The position numbers and the translations under genes were made by a program. Source: Nitrospirota bacterium (GTDB lineage: Bacteria > Nitrospirota > UBA9217). Taken from it: a DNA stretch of 7,501 nucleotides. The DNA lies in assembly GCA_021788515.1 (NCBI GenBank), contig JAJYKN010000053.1, positions 1 through 7,501 of the forward strand, given 5' to 3'. Numbering within the stretch: the stretch's first letter is position 1; each line of letters opens with the position of its first letter. The notes beneath the pieces were generated by a model. The model ran no database searches. It worked only from the letters and a program-made list of their open reading frames with translations, and was not told the origin of the DNA. Positions 1-7,374 of the stretch are shown here, piece after piece.

Positions 1-20
1 AGCACCGGGCGGAGCGGGGT

Positions 21-224
21 ATGAATAAAATTGCGATCCCGGGCCTGAAAAAAACTGGTTTTGCGCCGCGGCATTGCAGCAGCGGCTGCTTATCCGCGCA
101 ATCCGGCTTTGATTTTATTATCCAATTTATCCAAGCTCCACCCTTCGTGCGCACTCCTTCTGAAGCCTGCTGCTTGTCTACTGATACTTTATTCCGAATT
201 TTATCTAAAATAGTCCCTTTTTAA
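21..224 (+). CDS. doubtful small hypothetical ORF, 67 aa
   Basis: The ORF opens with ATG at 21, has a GGAG at 11-14 six bases upstream, and ends with TAA at 222-224. The predicted protein (starts MNKIAIPGLKK) matches no family I know, and has five scattered cysteines but no clear domain, signal peptide or membrane segment. Codon use in the second half is AT-rich and unlike the neighbouring genes. The only positive evidence is the start signal, so it may well be non-coding leader DNA of the efflux operon. Confidence 0.15.
   Translation: MNKIAIPGLKKTGFAPRHCSSGCLSAQSGFDFIIQFIQAPPFVRTPSEACCLSTDTLFRILSKIVPF
118..134 (+). repeat. direct repeat TTATCCAA x2, 9-bp period
   Basis: TTATCCAA occurs at 118-125 and again at 127-134, and a related TTATCC lies at 90-95. 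The copies sit upstream of the efflux operon in AT-rich DNA, so they could be regulator half-sites. The repeat is short and could be chance. Confidence 0.25.
206..211 (+). promoter_or_regulatory. possible -10 box of the efflux operon
   Basis: TAAAAT at 206-211 matches five of six bases of the sigma-70 -10 consensus. It lies in the AT-rich stretch just before the first pump gene. No convincing -35 hexamer lies 16-18 bases upstream: the best TTG-type hexamer, TTGTCT at 174-179, is 26 bases away. A start near 218 would suit either the 237 or the 297 start codon. Confidence 0.25.
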
Positions 225-296
225 AACGGCCGTGCTATGATTTCAATTATAGAGGCGGGCTGGAAATTGCCCGTGAAAAGGGGAAGTATCGTCGAA

Positions 297-1871
297 ATGC
301 CATCATTATTGGAAGGACTCGTTCATACCGTGCATGCAAGGGTCGTTATGGCGGCCGTTCTGAGCGCAGCGATAACAAGCTGTGCAGTAGGCCCCGATTT
401 CAAATCACCCGAAGCCCCGAAAACGAATGCCTATACAGCTGGGCCTGTGTCAGCGGAAACCTCGTCAGCACCCGGAGCAGGCGGTGCGGCCCAGCGCCTG
501 GCAGCGGGACAGGACATTCCCGGTGAATGGTGGACGCTGTTTCATTCCGAGGCCCTGGATCAGGTGGTGCGCCTGGCGCTGGCCGGCAATCCGACGCTGA
601 CCGCGGCCCGGGCGACAGTCCGCCAGGCACAGGAGAGTTTGAGCGCCCTGTCCGGCTCAGCCGTCTACCCGAAGGTGGACGCAACCGGTTCGGTTTCCCG
701 GCAGAAGATCTCCGGCGCAGCCTTTGGGCAGCCGGACGCAAGCTTCAGTCCTTTCACGCTCTACAACGCCTCCGTAAGCGTGACCTACGCGCTCGACTTT
801 TTCGGCGGCGCGCGGCGCGAGCTGGAGGCTTTGCAGGCGCAGGTCGATTTTGAACGTTTTCAGCTCGAGGCGGCATACCTTACCATTACGTCGAACATCG
901 TTACCACGGCGGTGCAAGAGGCCCTTTTGCGCGGGCAGATAGAAGCCACCCGGGAAATTATCTCAGCGGAGGAACAGCAGCTCAAGGTCGTCGGGCAACA
1001 GTTCGCCCTGGGAGGGGTGGCTCGCACCGACGTGCTCGCGCAGCAGACACAGCTTGCCCAGACGCAGGCGATCCTGCCGGCATATGAAAAAGAGCTTGCT
1101 TCGGCCCGCCATCGGCTGTCGGTGCTTACCGGCCGGCTGCCGAGCGAGGCCGGCTCGCTTCCCGAGTTCTCTCTCGCGGAATTGCAGCTGCCGGGCGACG
1201 TGCCGTTGAGTCTGCCGTCATCGCTGGTTCGCCAGCGTCCGGACATCCGCGCATCCGAGGCCCTGCTGCATGCGGCGAGCGCGCAGATCGGCGTGGCAAC
1301 GGCGAATATGTATCCCCAGATCAACTTGAGCGGCAGTTACGGATCAGAGGCAATTTCCTCCAGCGGGCTTTTCAAGACCGGATCGACGGTCTGGGGCCTC
1401 AGCGGGGGCCTGGTGCAGCCGCTTTTCCACGGCGGGGAACTGTCCGCGAAACGGCGCGCGGCAATCGCGGCTTTCGATCAGGCAGCGGCCCAGTATCGCG
1501 CGACTGTGCTGCAGGGCTTCCAGAACGTGGCGGACGTGCTTCGTGCGCTGGAGGCCGATGCGAACACGCTCAAGGCCCAGGCCGAAGCCGATTCCACGGC
1601 CCGCGACTCGCTCGAACTGACGCAGAAGCAATTCCGGCTCGGCGCGGTGAGCTATCTGTCGCTTCTGAACGCCCAACGCCAGTACCAGCAGACGCGACTC
1701 GGGCTCGTCCAGGCGCAGGCCGCGCGGTTTGCCGATACGGCGGCATTGTTCCAGGCCCTGGGCGGGGGGTGGTGGAACAGAAACGAGTCGACACGGGAAG
1801 GGGCGTCGCGCAAGGATGGATCGGATGCATCGTCTGCTGCGGAGGCGGCGGGACGCGGAGCGGAAAAATGA
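297..1871 (+). CDS. RND efflux outer-membrane factor lipoprotein (OprM/NodT family)
   Basis: This is the outer-membrane channel of the tripartite pump; proteins of the family form trimeric barrel-tunnels that dock on the adaptor. The reading frame is open from ATG 237, but I prefer ATG 297 (524 aa). It gives a normal lipoprotein signal peptide with basic residues, a hydrophobic core and the lipobox ITSC, with the lipidated Cys at residue 29, followed by AVGPDF as is typical of the family. An AGGGGA at 279-284 is a possible but distant ribosome site; GTG 273 and ATG 348 are other options, the latter too short for a signal peptide. Family landmarks are the tryptophan pair near residues 78-79, YALDFFGG at 164-171 closing the first OEP repeat, RQRPDIRASEALL in the middle, and ALGGGWW ending at 493. 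The last 31 residues (494-524) are a polar, low-complexity extension, discussed in the findings. It is first in the operon, 60 bases before the adaptor start. The family call is secure; the substrate is unknown. Confidence 0.93.
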   Translation: MPSLLEGLVHTVHARVVMAAVLSAAITSCAVGPDFKSPEAPKTNAYTAGPVSAETSSAPGAGGAAQRLAAGQDIPGEWWTLFHSEALDQVVRLALAGNPTLTAARATVRQAQESLSALSGSAVYPKVDATGSVSRQKISGAAFGQPDASFSPFTLYNASVSVTYALDFFGGARRELEALQAQVDFERFQLEAAYLTITSNIVTTAVQEALLRGQIEATREIISAEEQQLKVVGQQFALGGVARTDVLAQQTQLAQTQAILPAYEKELASARHRLSVLTGRLPSEAGSLPEFSLAELQLPGDVPLSLPSSLVRQRPDIRASEALLHAASAQIGVATANMYPQINLSGSYGSEAISSSGLFKTGSTVWGLSGGLVQPLFHGGELSAKRRAAIAAFDQAAAQYRATVLQGFQNVADVLRALEADANTLKAQAEADSTARDSLELTQKQFRLGAVSYLSLLNAQRQYQQTRLGLVQAQAARFADTAALFQALGGGWWNRNESTREGASRKDGSDASSAAEAAGRGAEK

Positions 1872-1918
1872 CAAGGAACGATCGATGATTAATTGAAATC
1901 ATTATTGTCGGAAGTACC

Positions 1919-1923
1919 GGAGA
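1919..1923 (+). promoter_or_regulatory. ribosome binding site of the adaptor gene
   Basis: GGAGA at 1919-1923 lies eight bases before ATG 1932. This decides the start against the upstream in-frame TTG at 1893, which has no comparable site and would place polar residues ahead of the membrane anchor. Confidence 0.7.
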
Positions 1924-1931
1924 ATCCTCCT

Positions 1932-3059
1932 ATGAAGAAGCGAATGGTTATTATGCTGGTGATCGTGGCGGCGTTGTTCGGCGGTTTGTTCGGCTTTAAA
2001 CTATTCCAAGCCAGCATGATGAAAAAATATATGTCCTTCCAGATGCCGCCGGCAACCGTGACCGGATTAAAGGCTGAATACCAGCCCTGGCAGCCGCAGG
2101 TAAAAGCAGTGGGGAGCCTGCGGGCCGTCCGCGGCGTCGACGTAAGCAGCGAAATATCAGGGCTGGTGCGCTCCGTCCATTTCCTGTCCGGTGATCGGGT
2201 TGAAGAAGGACAGGTGCTGGTGGAACTCAACGCCGACGCCGACATCGCCCAATTGCATGCCTACCAGGCAGCGGCAGATCTTGCGAACACGACCTACGAG
2301 CGCGATAAAAAACAGTTCGAGATCCAGGCAGTGAGCAAGGCGACGCTGGACAGCGAAGCGGCGGACTTGAGGAGCAAACGCGCCCAGGTTGCACAGCAGC
2401 AGGCAGTGGTCGACAAAAAAACCATTCGGGCGCCCTTCAGCGGCAGGCTCGGCATCAGTACCGTAAACCGCGGCCAATACGTAAATCCCGGCGACAAGAT
2501 CGTCACGCTCCAGGAGCTCAATCCGCTTTTGGTGGACTTTTATCTGCCTCAGCAGCAGCTTTCGCAAATCGCCCTCGGCCAGACCGTGGTCGTGACAACC
2601 GACACGTACCCCGGCCGGACATTTACGGGGAAGATAACGGTCATCAGTCCGAAAGTGGACCCTGACACGAGGAATTTCCTGGTCGAGGCGACTCTTGCAA
2701 ATCCCAAGCATGCGCTGCTGCCGGGAATGTACGCGACCGTTGAAGTCCAGGCCGGCGCAGTACAGCGCTATTTAACGCTGCCGCAGACAGCGGTCACGTA
2801 TAACCCCTATGGCGACACGATCTTCATTGTGCAGGAAAAAGGGACCGGGAAAGACGGCAAGCCTCTTCTTACTGCTCAGCAGAGTTTCGTGACCGTGGGC
2901 CCCACGCGAGGAGACCAGGTGGCGATTCTCTCGGGAGTGAAAGAAGGCGACACCGTGGTGACGAGCGGTCAGCTGAAACTGAGGAACGGAAGCGCGGTAG
3001 TCATTAACAACAAGGTCCAGCCGGAGAACGAAGAAGCGCCGAAGACGGTGGACCAGTAA
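1932..3059 (+). CDS. RND efflux periplasmic adaptor (membrane fusion protein, HlyD-like)
   Basis: This is the periplasmic adaptor that joins the RND pump to the outer-membrane channel. From ATG 1932 it has 375 residues, a normal length. MKKR plus a hydrophobic segment at about 5-22 forms an N-terminal anchor; I see no lipobox, so it is probably an uncleaved membrane anchor rather than a lipoprotein. Next come the first half of the lipoyl domain (about 55-100, with VSSEISGLV and SGDRVEEGQVLVEL), a short helical hairpin (about 103-163, Ala/Gln/Glu-rich), and the second lipoyl half with the family motif IRAPFSGRLGI at 165-175. The beta-barrel (about 195-275, including VDPDTRNFLVEATL and LLPGMYATVEV) and a membrane-proximal domain (about 278-360) follow. 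The sequence style resembles the MexH group of adaptors, by recognition only. It starts 60 bases after the channel stop and ends 61 bases before the pump start, so co-transcription is likely. Confidence 0.95.
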   Translation: MKKRMVIMLVIVAALFGGLFGFKLFQASMMKKYMSFQMPPATVTGLKAEYQPWQPQVKAVGSLRAVRGVDVSSEISGLVRSVHFLSGDRVEEGQVLVELNADADIAQLHAYQAAADLANTTYERDKKQFEIQAVSKATLDSEAADLRSKRAQVAQQQAVVDKKTIRAPFSGRLGISTVNRGQYVNPGDKIVTLQELNPLLVDFYLPQQQLSQIALGQTVVVTTDTYPGRTFTGKITVISPKVDPDTRNFLVEATLANPKHALLPGMYATVEVQAGAVQRYLTLPQTAVTYNPYGDTIFIVQEKGTGKDGKPLLTAQQSFVTVGPTRGDQVAILSGVKEGDTVVTSGQLKLRNGSAVVINNKVQPENEEAPKTVDQ

Positions 3060-3061
3060 AC

Positions 3062-3110
3062 AGTGACACGGGGACGCGGGGACGGGGAGACAGGGTGAAA
3101 GGGAAGGGGA
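3062..3110 (+). other. guanine-rich tract with G-quadruplex potential over the pump ribosome site
   Basis: Six runs of three or four G lie at 3070-3073, 3078-3081, 3084-3087, 3093-3095, 3101-3103 and 3106-3109, separated by loops of 2-5 bases. This satisfies the usual four-tract G-quadruplex pattern on the mRNA-sense strand. The last run, within AAGGGGA, is also the only plausible Shine-Dalgarno sequence for the pump start at 3121, at a rather long spacing of 11 bases. The left half is built of degenerate 8-base units, GACACGGG then GACGCGGG. The pattern is plain in the sequence; folding and regulation are inferred. Confidence 0.6.
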
Positions 3111-3120
3111 AAAAGTTTTT

Positions 3121-6100
3121 ATGCGATTTACCGACCTCTTTATAAAACGTCCGGTGCTTGCCACGGTGGTGAGCCTTTTGATCCTGGTCCTGGGGCTCAG
3201 GTCCGTGGGGCTCCTGCCCGTGCGCCAGTACCCGCTGGTCCAGAATGCGGTGGTGACGGTCCAAACCGTTTATTACGGGGCGGATCCGGAGCTCGTTGCC
3301 GGCTTCATCACGACGCCGCTCGAAAACTCCATTGCCCAGGCGAACGGGATCGACTATCTCACCTCGTCGAGCCAGCTCTCCGTCAGCACGATCCAGGCGA
3401 ACCTGCGGCTGAACTATGATCCGAACAAGGCCCTGACCGAGATCAACACGAGAGTGAACGCGGTGTTGAACCAGCTGCCGCGGGACGCACAGCAGCCTGT
3501 GATCACGATCGCCATCGGCGAGACCATCGATTCGATGTATATCGGGTTTTACAGCGCCGAACTTCCCACGAACAAGATCACCGACTATCTGATCCGGGTG
3601 GTCCAGCCCAAGCTGCAGGCCGTTGACGGCGTGCAGACAGCCGAGGTACTCGGCCAGCGCCGTTTCGCGCTGAGGGCCTGGCTCGACCCGGACCGGATGG
3701 CGGCGTACGGGGTGAGCGGCACCGAGGTCAGCAATGCTCTTGCCGCCAACGATTTTATTTCCGCGGTGGGGCGCACCCAGGGCCGGATGGTGACCGTGAA
3801 CCTTACGGCCGATACGGGCATGCACTCGGTCGATGAATTCCGGAACCTCGCGATCAAATCCCGCAACGGCGCGATCGTCCGGCTCGGCGATATCGCAAAC
3901 GTAACGCTCGGCGCCGAGGATTACGATACGGCGGTGGCCTTCGATGGAGAGAGCGCCGTGTTCATCGGCATCAAGGTGGCGCCCACCGCAAACTTGCTGA
4001 CCGTGATCGACGGCGTGCGCAAGACGTTCCCCTCCATCGCGCAGCAATTGCCCGAGGGACTTTCCGGCCGCATCGTGTACGATGCTACGAAGTATGTAAA
4101 CAGTTCGATCCGCGAAGTGGTCTGGACGCTGGTCGAGGCGCTTTTGATCGTCACCGCCGTCATCTTCCTCTTCCTCGGCTCCGTGCGGTCCGTGATCATC
4201 CCGACGATCGCCATGCCGCTGTCGCTGATCGGCGCTTTCTTCATCATGCTCGTCCTGGGGTATACCATCAACCTCCTGACCCTGCTCGCGCTGGTGCTTG
4301 CCATCGGTCTTGTTGTTGATGATGCCATTATTGTCGTGGAAAACGTGCACCGGCACATGGAGACAGGCATAAAGCCGTTTCCCGCCGCGATCCAGGGCGC
4401 GCGGGAGCTTGCCGGCCCGATCGTCGCTATCTCGATCGTGCTGATAGCAGTGTATGTCCCCATCGGGTTCATGGGAGGCCTGACCGGCGCGCTGTTTACC
4501 GAGTTTGCCTATACGCTTGCCGGCGCGGTGGCCGTGTCGGCGGTCATTGCGCTCACGCTGTCTCCCATGATGTGCTCGCGCTTTCTGAAGCCGTACTCCC
4601 AGGACGGCCAGGGAAGGTTCGCGGCCTGGATCGACAGGCAGTTTGGCGGCCTGCGGAGCGCCTACGAACGCCTGCTGCACGGATCGCTGAATACGCTCCC
4701 GGTCACGGGCGTGTTTGCCGTCCTCATCCTGGGCAGCATTTACTTCCTGTACGCGACCTCGAAGAGCGAACTCGCGCCGCAGGAAGACCAGGGTATCATC
4801 ATCGCTTTTGCCACGGCAGCGCCGAACGCTTCGCTGGAGCAGACGAGGCTGTACACCCGCCAGGTGTACGAGACCTACGCGTCGTTCCCGGAAACGGACC
4901 ATGTGTTCCAGTTCGACGGCGTCTCCGGCCTCAACTCGGGCGTGGCAGGCATGGTCCTGAAACCCTGGGACGAACGGAAAAAGACAACGGACCAGCTCCA
5001 GCCTCTGGTACAGATGAAACTGGGCCAGATCACGGGGGTGCGGGCCGTCGCATTTCAGCCGCCTCCGTTGCCCGGCTCGGGCCGCGGCCTGCCGGTTCAG
5101 TTTGTGATCGGCACCACGGAGCCCTTCGCGCGGCTGAACGACGTGTCGCTGGCGCTCATGGCCAAGGCCTACGCAAGCGGGAAGTTTGCGTTCCTCGACA
5201 CGGACCTCAAAATCGACAAGCCCGAGACCACGGTGGTGTTCGAACGTGACAAGGCGGCCCAGCTCGGCCTGACCATGCGGGACGTGGGCGGCGCGCTCGG
5301 GTCGATGCTGGGCGGCGGCTACGTCAACTACTTCAGCCTTGCCGGCCGCTCCTACAAGGTGATCCCGCAGGTGATGCAGCACGATCGGCTCAACGCATCG
5401 CAGCTGCAGGACTATTACATCACGACCCCGGCCGGAGCACCGGTCCCGCTTTCGACTATTGCAAAACTGAGAACGACGGTCGTGCCCGAGTCGCTCAACC
5501 ACTTCCAGCAGCTCAATTCGGCGACGATCTCGGCGGTAACGAAGCCCGGCGTCACGCTCGGCGAGGCCCTGGACACGCTCAAGACCCTGTCCAGGGACGT
5601 GCTGCCTCTGGGCTACAGCATTGATTACGCCGGCCAGTCGCGGCAGTACGTGCAGGAGTCGTCGGCATTGGTGGTCACGTTCTTTTTCGCCCTTGTCATC
5701 ATTTTTCTTGCATTGGCGGCCTTGTTCGAAAGTTTCCGTGATCCCTTCACTGTTCTCGTGAGCGTGCCGATGTCGATCTTCGGGGCCATGATCTTTATCA
5801 GCCTTGGCTTTGGAGGCGCGAGCCTCAATATCTATACCGAGGTGGGTCTCGTCACCCTGATCGGCCTCATCAGCAAGCATGGCATCCTGATCGTGCAGTT
5901 TGCGAACGACTTGCAGCGCGAAGGCAAGGGCAAACGGGAGGCCGTGGAACAGGCTGCGGCCATTCGTCTGCGGCCCATCCTCATGACGACCGCAGCGATG
6001 GTCCTGGGGGTCCTGCCGCTCGTGACCGCGTCGGGCGCCGGAGCTGCCGGGAGGTTCAATATGGGCCTCGTGATCATGACCGGCGTTGCCATCGGCACGC

Positions 6101-6213
6101 TGTTCACGCTGTTCGTGGTCCCGGCCATGTATATGTTCCTCGCTGCCGAACACGCGAAGAAAGCGTCGGAGGAAGAAACGGGCAACGAAGCGCAGCAGTC
6201 CGTCCGGCCGTGA
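3121..6213 (+). CDS. RND multidrug efflux permease, HAE-1 (AcrB/MexB/MexI-like)
   Basis: This is the inner-membrane, proton-driven pump of the tripartite system. At 1030 aa it is full length for the hydrophobe/amphiphile exporter group. It opens with the family signature MRFTDLFIKRPVLATVV and has TM1 at about 11-31, a first large periplasmic porter/docking loop (about 32-330), and TM2-6 (about 330-490). A linker helix near 500-515, TM7 (about 523-545), the LAPQEDQG motif at 551-558, a second periplasmic loop (about 546-850) and TM8-12 (about 850-1010) complete the duplicated RND plan. The proton relay is complete by comparison with AcrB: D400 and D401 in TM4 (D407/D408), K919 in TM10 (K940), and R949 and T956 within RLRPILMT (R971, T978). 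The style is closest to the MexI/VexK type of pump as I remember it, but substrates cannot be read from the sequence; drugs, dyes, solvents, fatty acids or signal molecules are all possible. It is third in the operon. No frameshift or missing key residue is seen. Confidence 0.97.
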   Translation: MRFTDLFIKRPVLATVVSLLILVLGLRSVGLLPVRQYPLVQNAVVTVQTVYYGADPELVAGFITTPLENSIAQANGIDYLTSSSQLSVSTIQANLRLNYDPNKALTEINTRVNAVLNQLPRDAQQPVITIAIGETIDSMYIGFYSAELPTNKITDYLIRVVQPKLQAVDGVQTAEVLGQRRFALRAWLDPDRMAAYGVSGTEVSNALAANDFISAVGRTQGRMVTVNLTADTGMHSVDEFRNLAIKSRNGAIVRLGDIANVTLGAEDYDTAVAFDGESAVFIGIKVAPTANLLTVIDGVRKTFPSIAQQLPEGLSGRIVYDATKYVNSSIREVVWTLVEALLIVTAVIFLFLGSVRSVIIPTIAMPLSLIGAFFIMLVLGYTINLLTLLALVLAIGLVVDDAIIVVENVHRHMETGIKPFPAAIQGARELAGPIVAISIVLIAVYVPIGFMGGLTGALFTEFAYTLAGAVAVSAVIALTLSPMMCSRFLKPYSQDGQGRFAAWIDRQFGGLRSAYERLLHGSLNTLPVTGVFAVLILGSIYFLYATSKSELAPQEDQGIIIAFATAAPNASLEQTRLYTRQVYETYASFPETDHVFQFDGVSGLNSGVAGMVLKPWDERKKTTDQLQPLVQMKLGQITGVRAVAFQPPPLPGSGRGLPVQFVIGTTEPFARLNDVSLALMAKAYASGKFAFLDTDLKIDKPETTVVFERDKAAQLGLTMRDVGGALGSMLGGGYVNYFSLAGRSYKVIPQVMQHDRLNASQLQDYYITTPAGAPVPLSTIAKLRTTVVPESLNHFQQLNSATISAVTKPGVTLGEALDTLKTLSRDVLPLGYSIDYAGQSRQYVQESSALVVTFFFALVIIFLALAALFESFRDPFTVLVSVPMSIFGAMIFISLGFGGASLNIYTEVGLVTLIGLISKHGILIVQFANDLQREGKGKREAVEQAAAIRLRPILMTTAAMVLGVLPLVTASGAGAAGRFNMGLVIMTGVAIGTLFTLFVVPAMYMFLAAEHAKKASEEETGNEAQQSVRP

Positions 6214-6237
6214 GCCTAAAAAAAGAATATCGAAAAA

Positions 6238-6256
6238 GCGTCTCACGCGGAGACGC
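6238..6256 (-). terminator. hairpin plus T-run, intrinsic terminator for minus-strand transcription
   Basis: GCGTCTC at 6238-6244 and GAGACGC at 6250-6256 are perfect inverted repeats of 7 bp around a 5-base loop. On the minus strand the stem is followed at once by TTTTT (complement of 6233-6237), and a second T-run of seven lies at 6218-6224. This is the classic shape of an intrinsic terminator facing back into the pump gene. On the + strand the stem has no T-run after it, so it should not end the operon message in that direction by the usual mechanism. Confidence 0.5.
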
Positions 6257-6269
6257 GGAGTGCCCGGAG
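6245..6269 (+). repeat. short tandem repeat, ACGCGGAG unit
   Basis: ACGCGGAG occurs twice in perfect tandem at 6245-6252 and 6253-6260, followed by a degenerate copy TGCCCGGAG at 6261-6269. The tract overlaps the right arm of the hairpin at 6238-6256. It shares the heptamer GACGCGG with the guanine-rich tract before the pump gene (3073-3079) and with the end of the channel gene (1852-1858). Confidence 0.55.
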
Positions 6270-6349
6270 AAAGGCAATTCGAAGCGCAAGTGCCGGGCGC
6301 GCATCCGCGTGAAATTAGTTTTCTGTTGATTCGAAAATGAGGCTGAAGG

Positions 6350-7297
6350 ATGAAAAAACGGAAGCTCGGCAATTCAGGGATTGAAGTCGCTCCTCTCGCG
6401 CTCGGGAGCAACGTTTTCGGATGGACCGTGGACGAACGGTCGGCTTTTGCCATACTGGACGCTTTTGTGGCAGCCGGTGGAAATCTCATTGACACAGCGG
6501 ACTCCTACTCGCGGTGGGCGGCCGGCAACAGGGGCGGTGAATCGGAAACCATCATCGGCAGATGGATGAAACAGAGCGGAAAGCGGGACAAGGTTGTTAT
6601 CGCGACGAAGGTGGGAAGCGAAATGGGCCTGAAAAGGAAGGGACTTTCAAAACCGTACATTCTGAGCGCGATCGAGGATTCCCTGCGGCGTCTGCAGACG
6701 GAAACGATCGATCTTTATCAATCTCATCGCGACGATGCCGATACGCCGCAGGAGGAGACGCTCGACGCTTATGCTCAATTGATCAAACAGGGCAAAGTGC
6801 GGGCGATCGGCGCTTCGAATTTCACCGCGGAAAGACTTTCCGAGGCGTTGCGCATCAGCGAAGAACGGGGATATCCGGCGTACCAAAGCCTGCAACCCCG
6901 CTACAATCTTCATGACCGCGCTGAATATGAGCGGACCCTCGAACCTCTTTGCCGGGAAAAGGGGCTGGGCGTGATCACCTACTATTCACTGGCCAGTGGG
7001 TTTCTCTCCGGCAAATATCGATCGGAAAAGGACTTGTCAAAAAGCGTGCGCGGTCCCGGCGTAAGAATATATATGAACGACCGCGGGTTCCGTATTCTGA
7101 AAGCGCTGGACGGTGTGGCCCGGCAATACGGTTCCTCCCCTGCGGGCGTGTCCCTTGCCTGGCTCATGGCGCGTCCCGGCATTACGGCGCCGATCGTCAG
7201 CGCCACGAGCGTGGATCAATTGAAGGACCTGATTGCTGCGACGAAGCTCGAATTGGACGAGGAGTCAATAAGACTGTTGGATAGGGCGAGCGAGTAG
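6350..7297 (+). CDS. aldo/keto reductase family oxidoreductase
   Basis: This is a 315-aa (beta/alpha)8-barrel NAD(P)H-dependent oxidoreductase of the AKR superfamily, which reduces aldehydes or ketones to alcohols in the cytoplasm. The N-terminal motif KRKLGNSGIEVAPLALG is typical of the family. The catalytic tetrad is complete: D48 and Y53 in the IDTADSYS strand-loop, K87 in VVIATKVG, and H126 in LYQSHRDD. Cofactor-side motifs are ASNF at 155-158, Y211 in ITYYSLASGFLSGKY, and PIVSATSVDQL at 281-291. The start is supported by GAGG at 6339-6342, seven bases upstream. It lies 136 bases after the pump stop on the same strand. It could be read through from the efflux operon or have its own promoter, though I see no strong one in the gap. 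The substrate is unknown, and a role in detoxifying reactive carbonyls alongside the pump would be speculation. Confidence 0.95.
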   Translation: MKKRKLGNSGIEVAPLALGSNVFGWTVDERSAFAILDAFVAAGGNLIDTADSYSRWAAGNRGGESETIIGRWMKQSGKRDKVVIATKVGSEMGLKRKGLSKPYILSAIEDSLRRLQTETIDLYQSHRDDADTPQEETLDAYAQLIKQGKVRAIGASNFTAERLSEALRISEERGYPAYQSLQPRYNLHDRAEYERTLEPLCREKGLGVITYYSLASGFLSGKYRSEKDLSKSVRGPGVRIYMNDRGFRILKALDGVARQYGSSPAGVSLAWLMARPGITAPIVSATSVDQLKDLIAATKLELDEESIRLLDRASE

Positions 7298-7374
7298 TAC
7301 CAGCGTAGCTTTCAAAGAGCATGCGCATTGCGCCGATTCCCCTTGAGCGCGCCGGTATTTCTCCCTTTCTCATC

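Noticed and set aside
78..90. Palindrome AGCAGCGGCTGCT in the leader
   Set aside because: Only a 5-bp stem with a 3-base loop, no T-run after it and no partner site, so it is probably chance.
237..296. Longer N-terminus of the channel lipoprotein from ATG 237
   Set aside because: It would put the lipidated Cys at residue 49 behind a mixed polar extension and has no good ribosome site. It cannot be ruled out, and the frame is open from 237.
1885..1902. Inverted repeat ATGATT/AATCAT between channel and adaptor genes
   Set aside because: A 6-bp AT-rich stem with a 6-base loop is too weak to call a terminator or operator.
1893..1931. Upstream TTG start for the adaptor gene, adding 13 residues
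   Set aside because: There is no ribosome site before it, the added residues are polar and precede a normal MKKR membrane anchor, and ATG 1932 has GGAGA at ideal spacing.
4572..5249. 225-codon + strand frame inside the pump gene
   Set aside because: It is an out-of-frame shadow of the pump gene, with Arg/Gly/Pro/Ala-rich translation and no domain.
6262..6298. GCCCGG/CCGGGC inverted repeat in the gap before the reductase, as a forward terminator
   Set aside because: The 6-bp stem encloses a 25-base loop and has no T-run directly after it.
7298..7374. Terminator for the reductase gene
   Set aside because: I looked for a stem followed by a T-run and found only 4-bp GCGC arms around 7323-7333 without one; no terminator can be supported.
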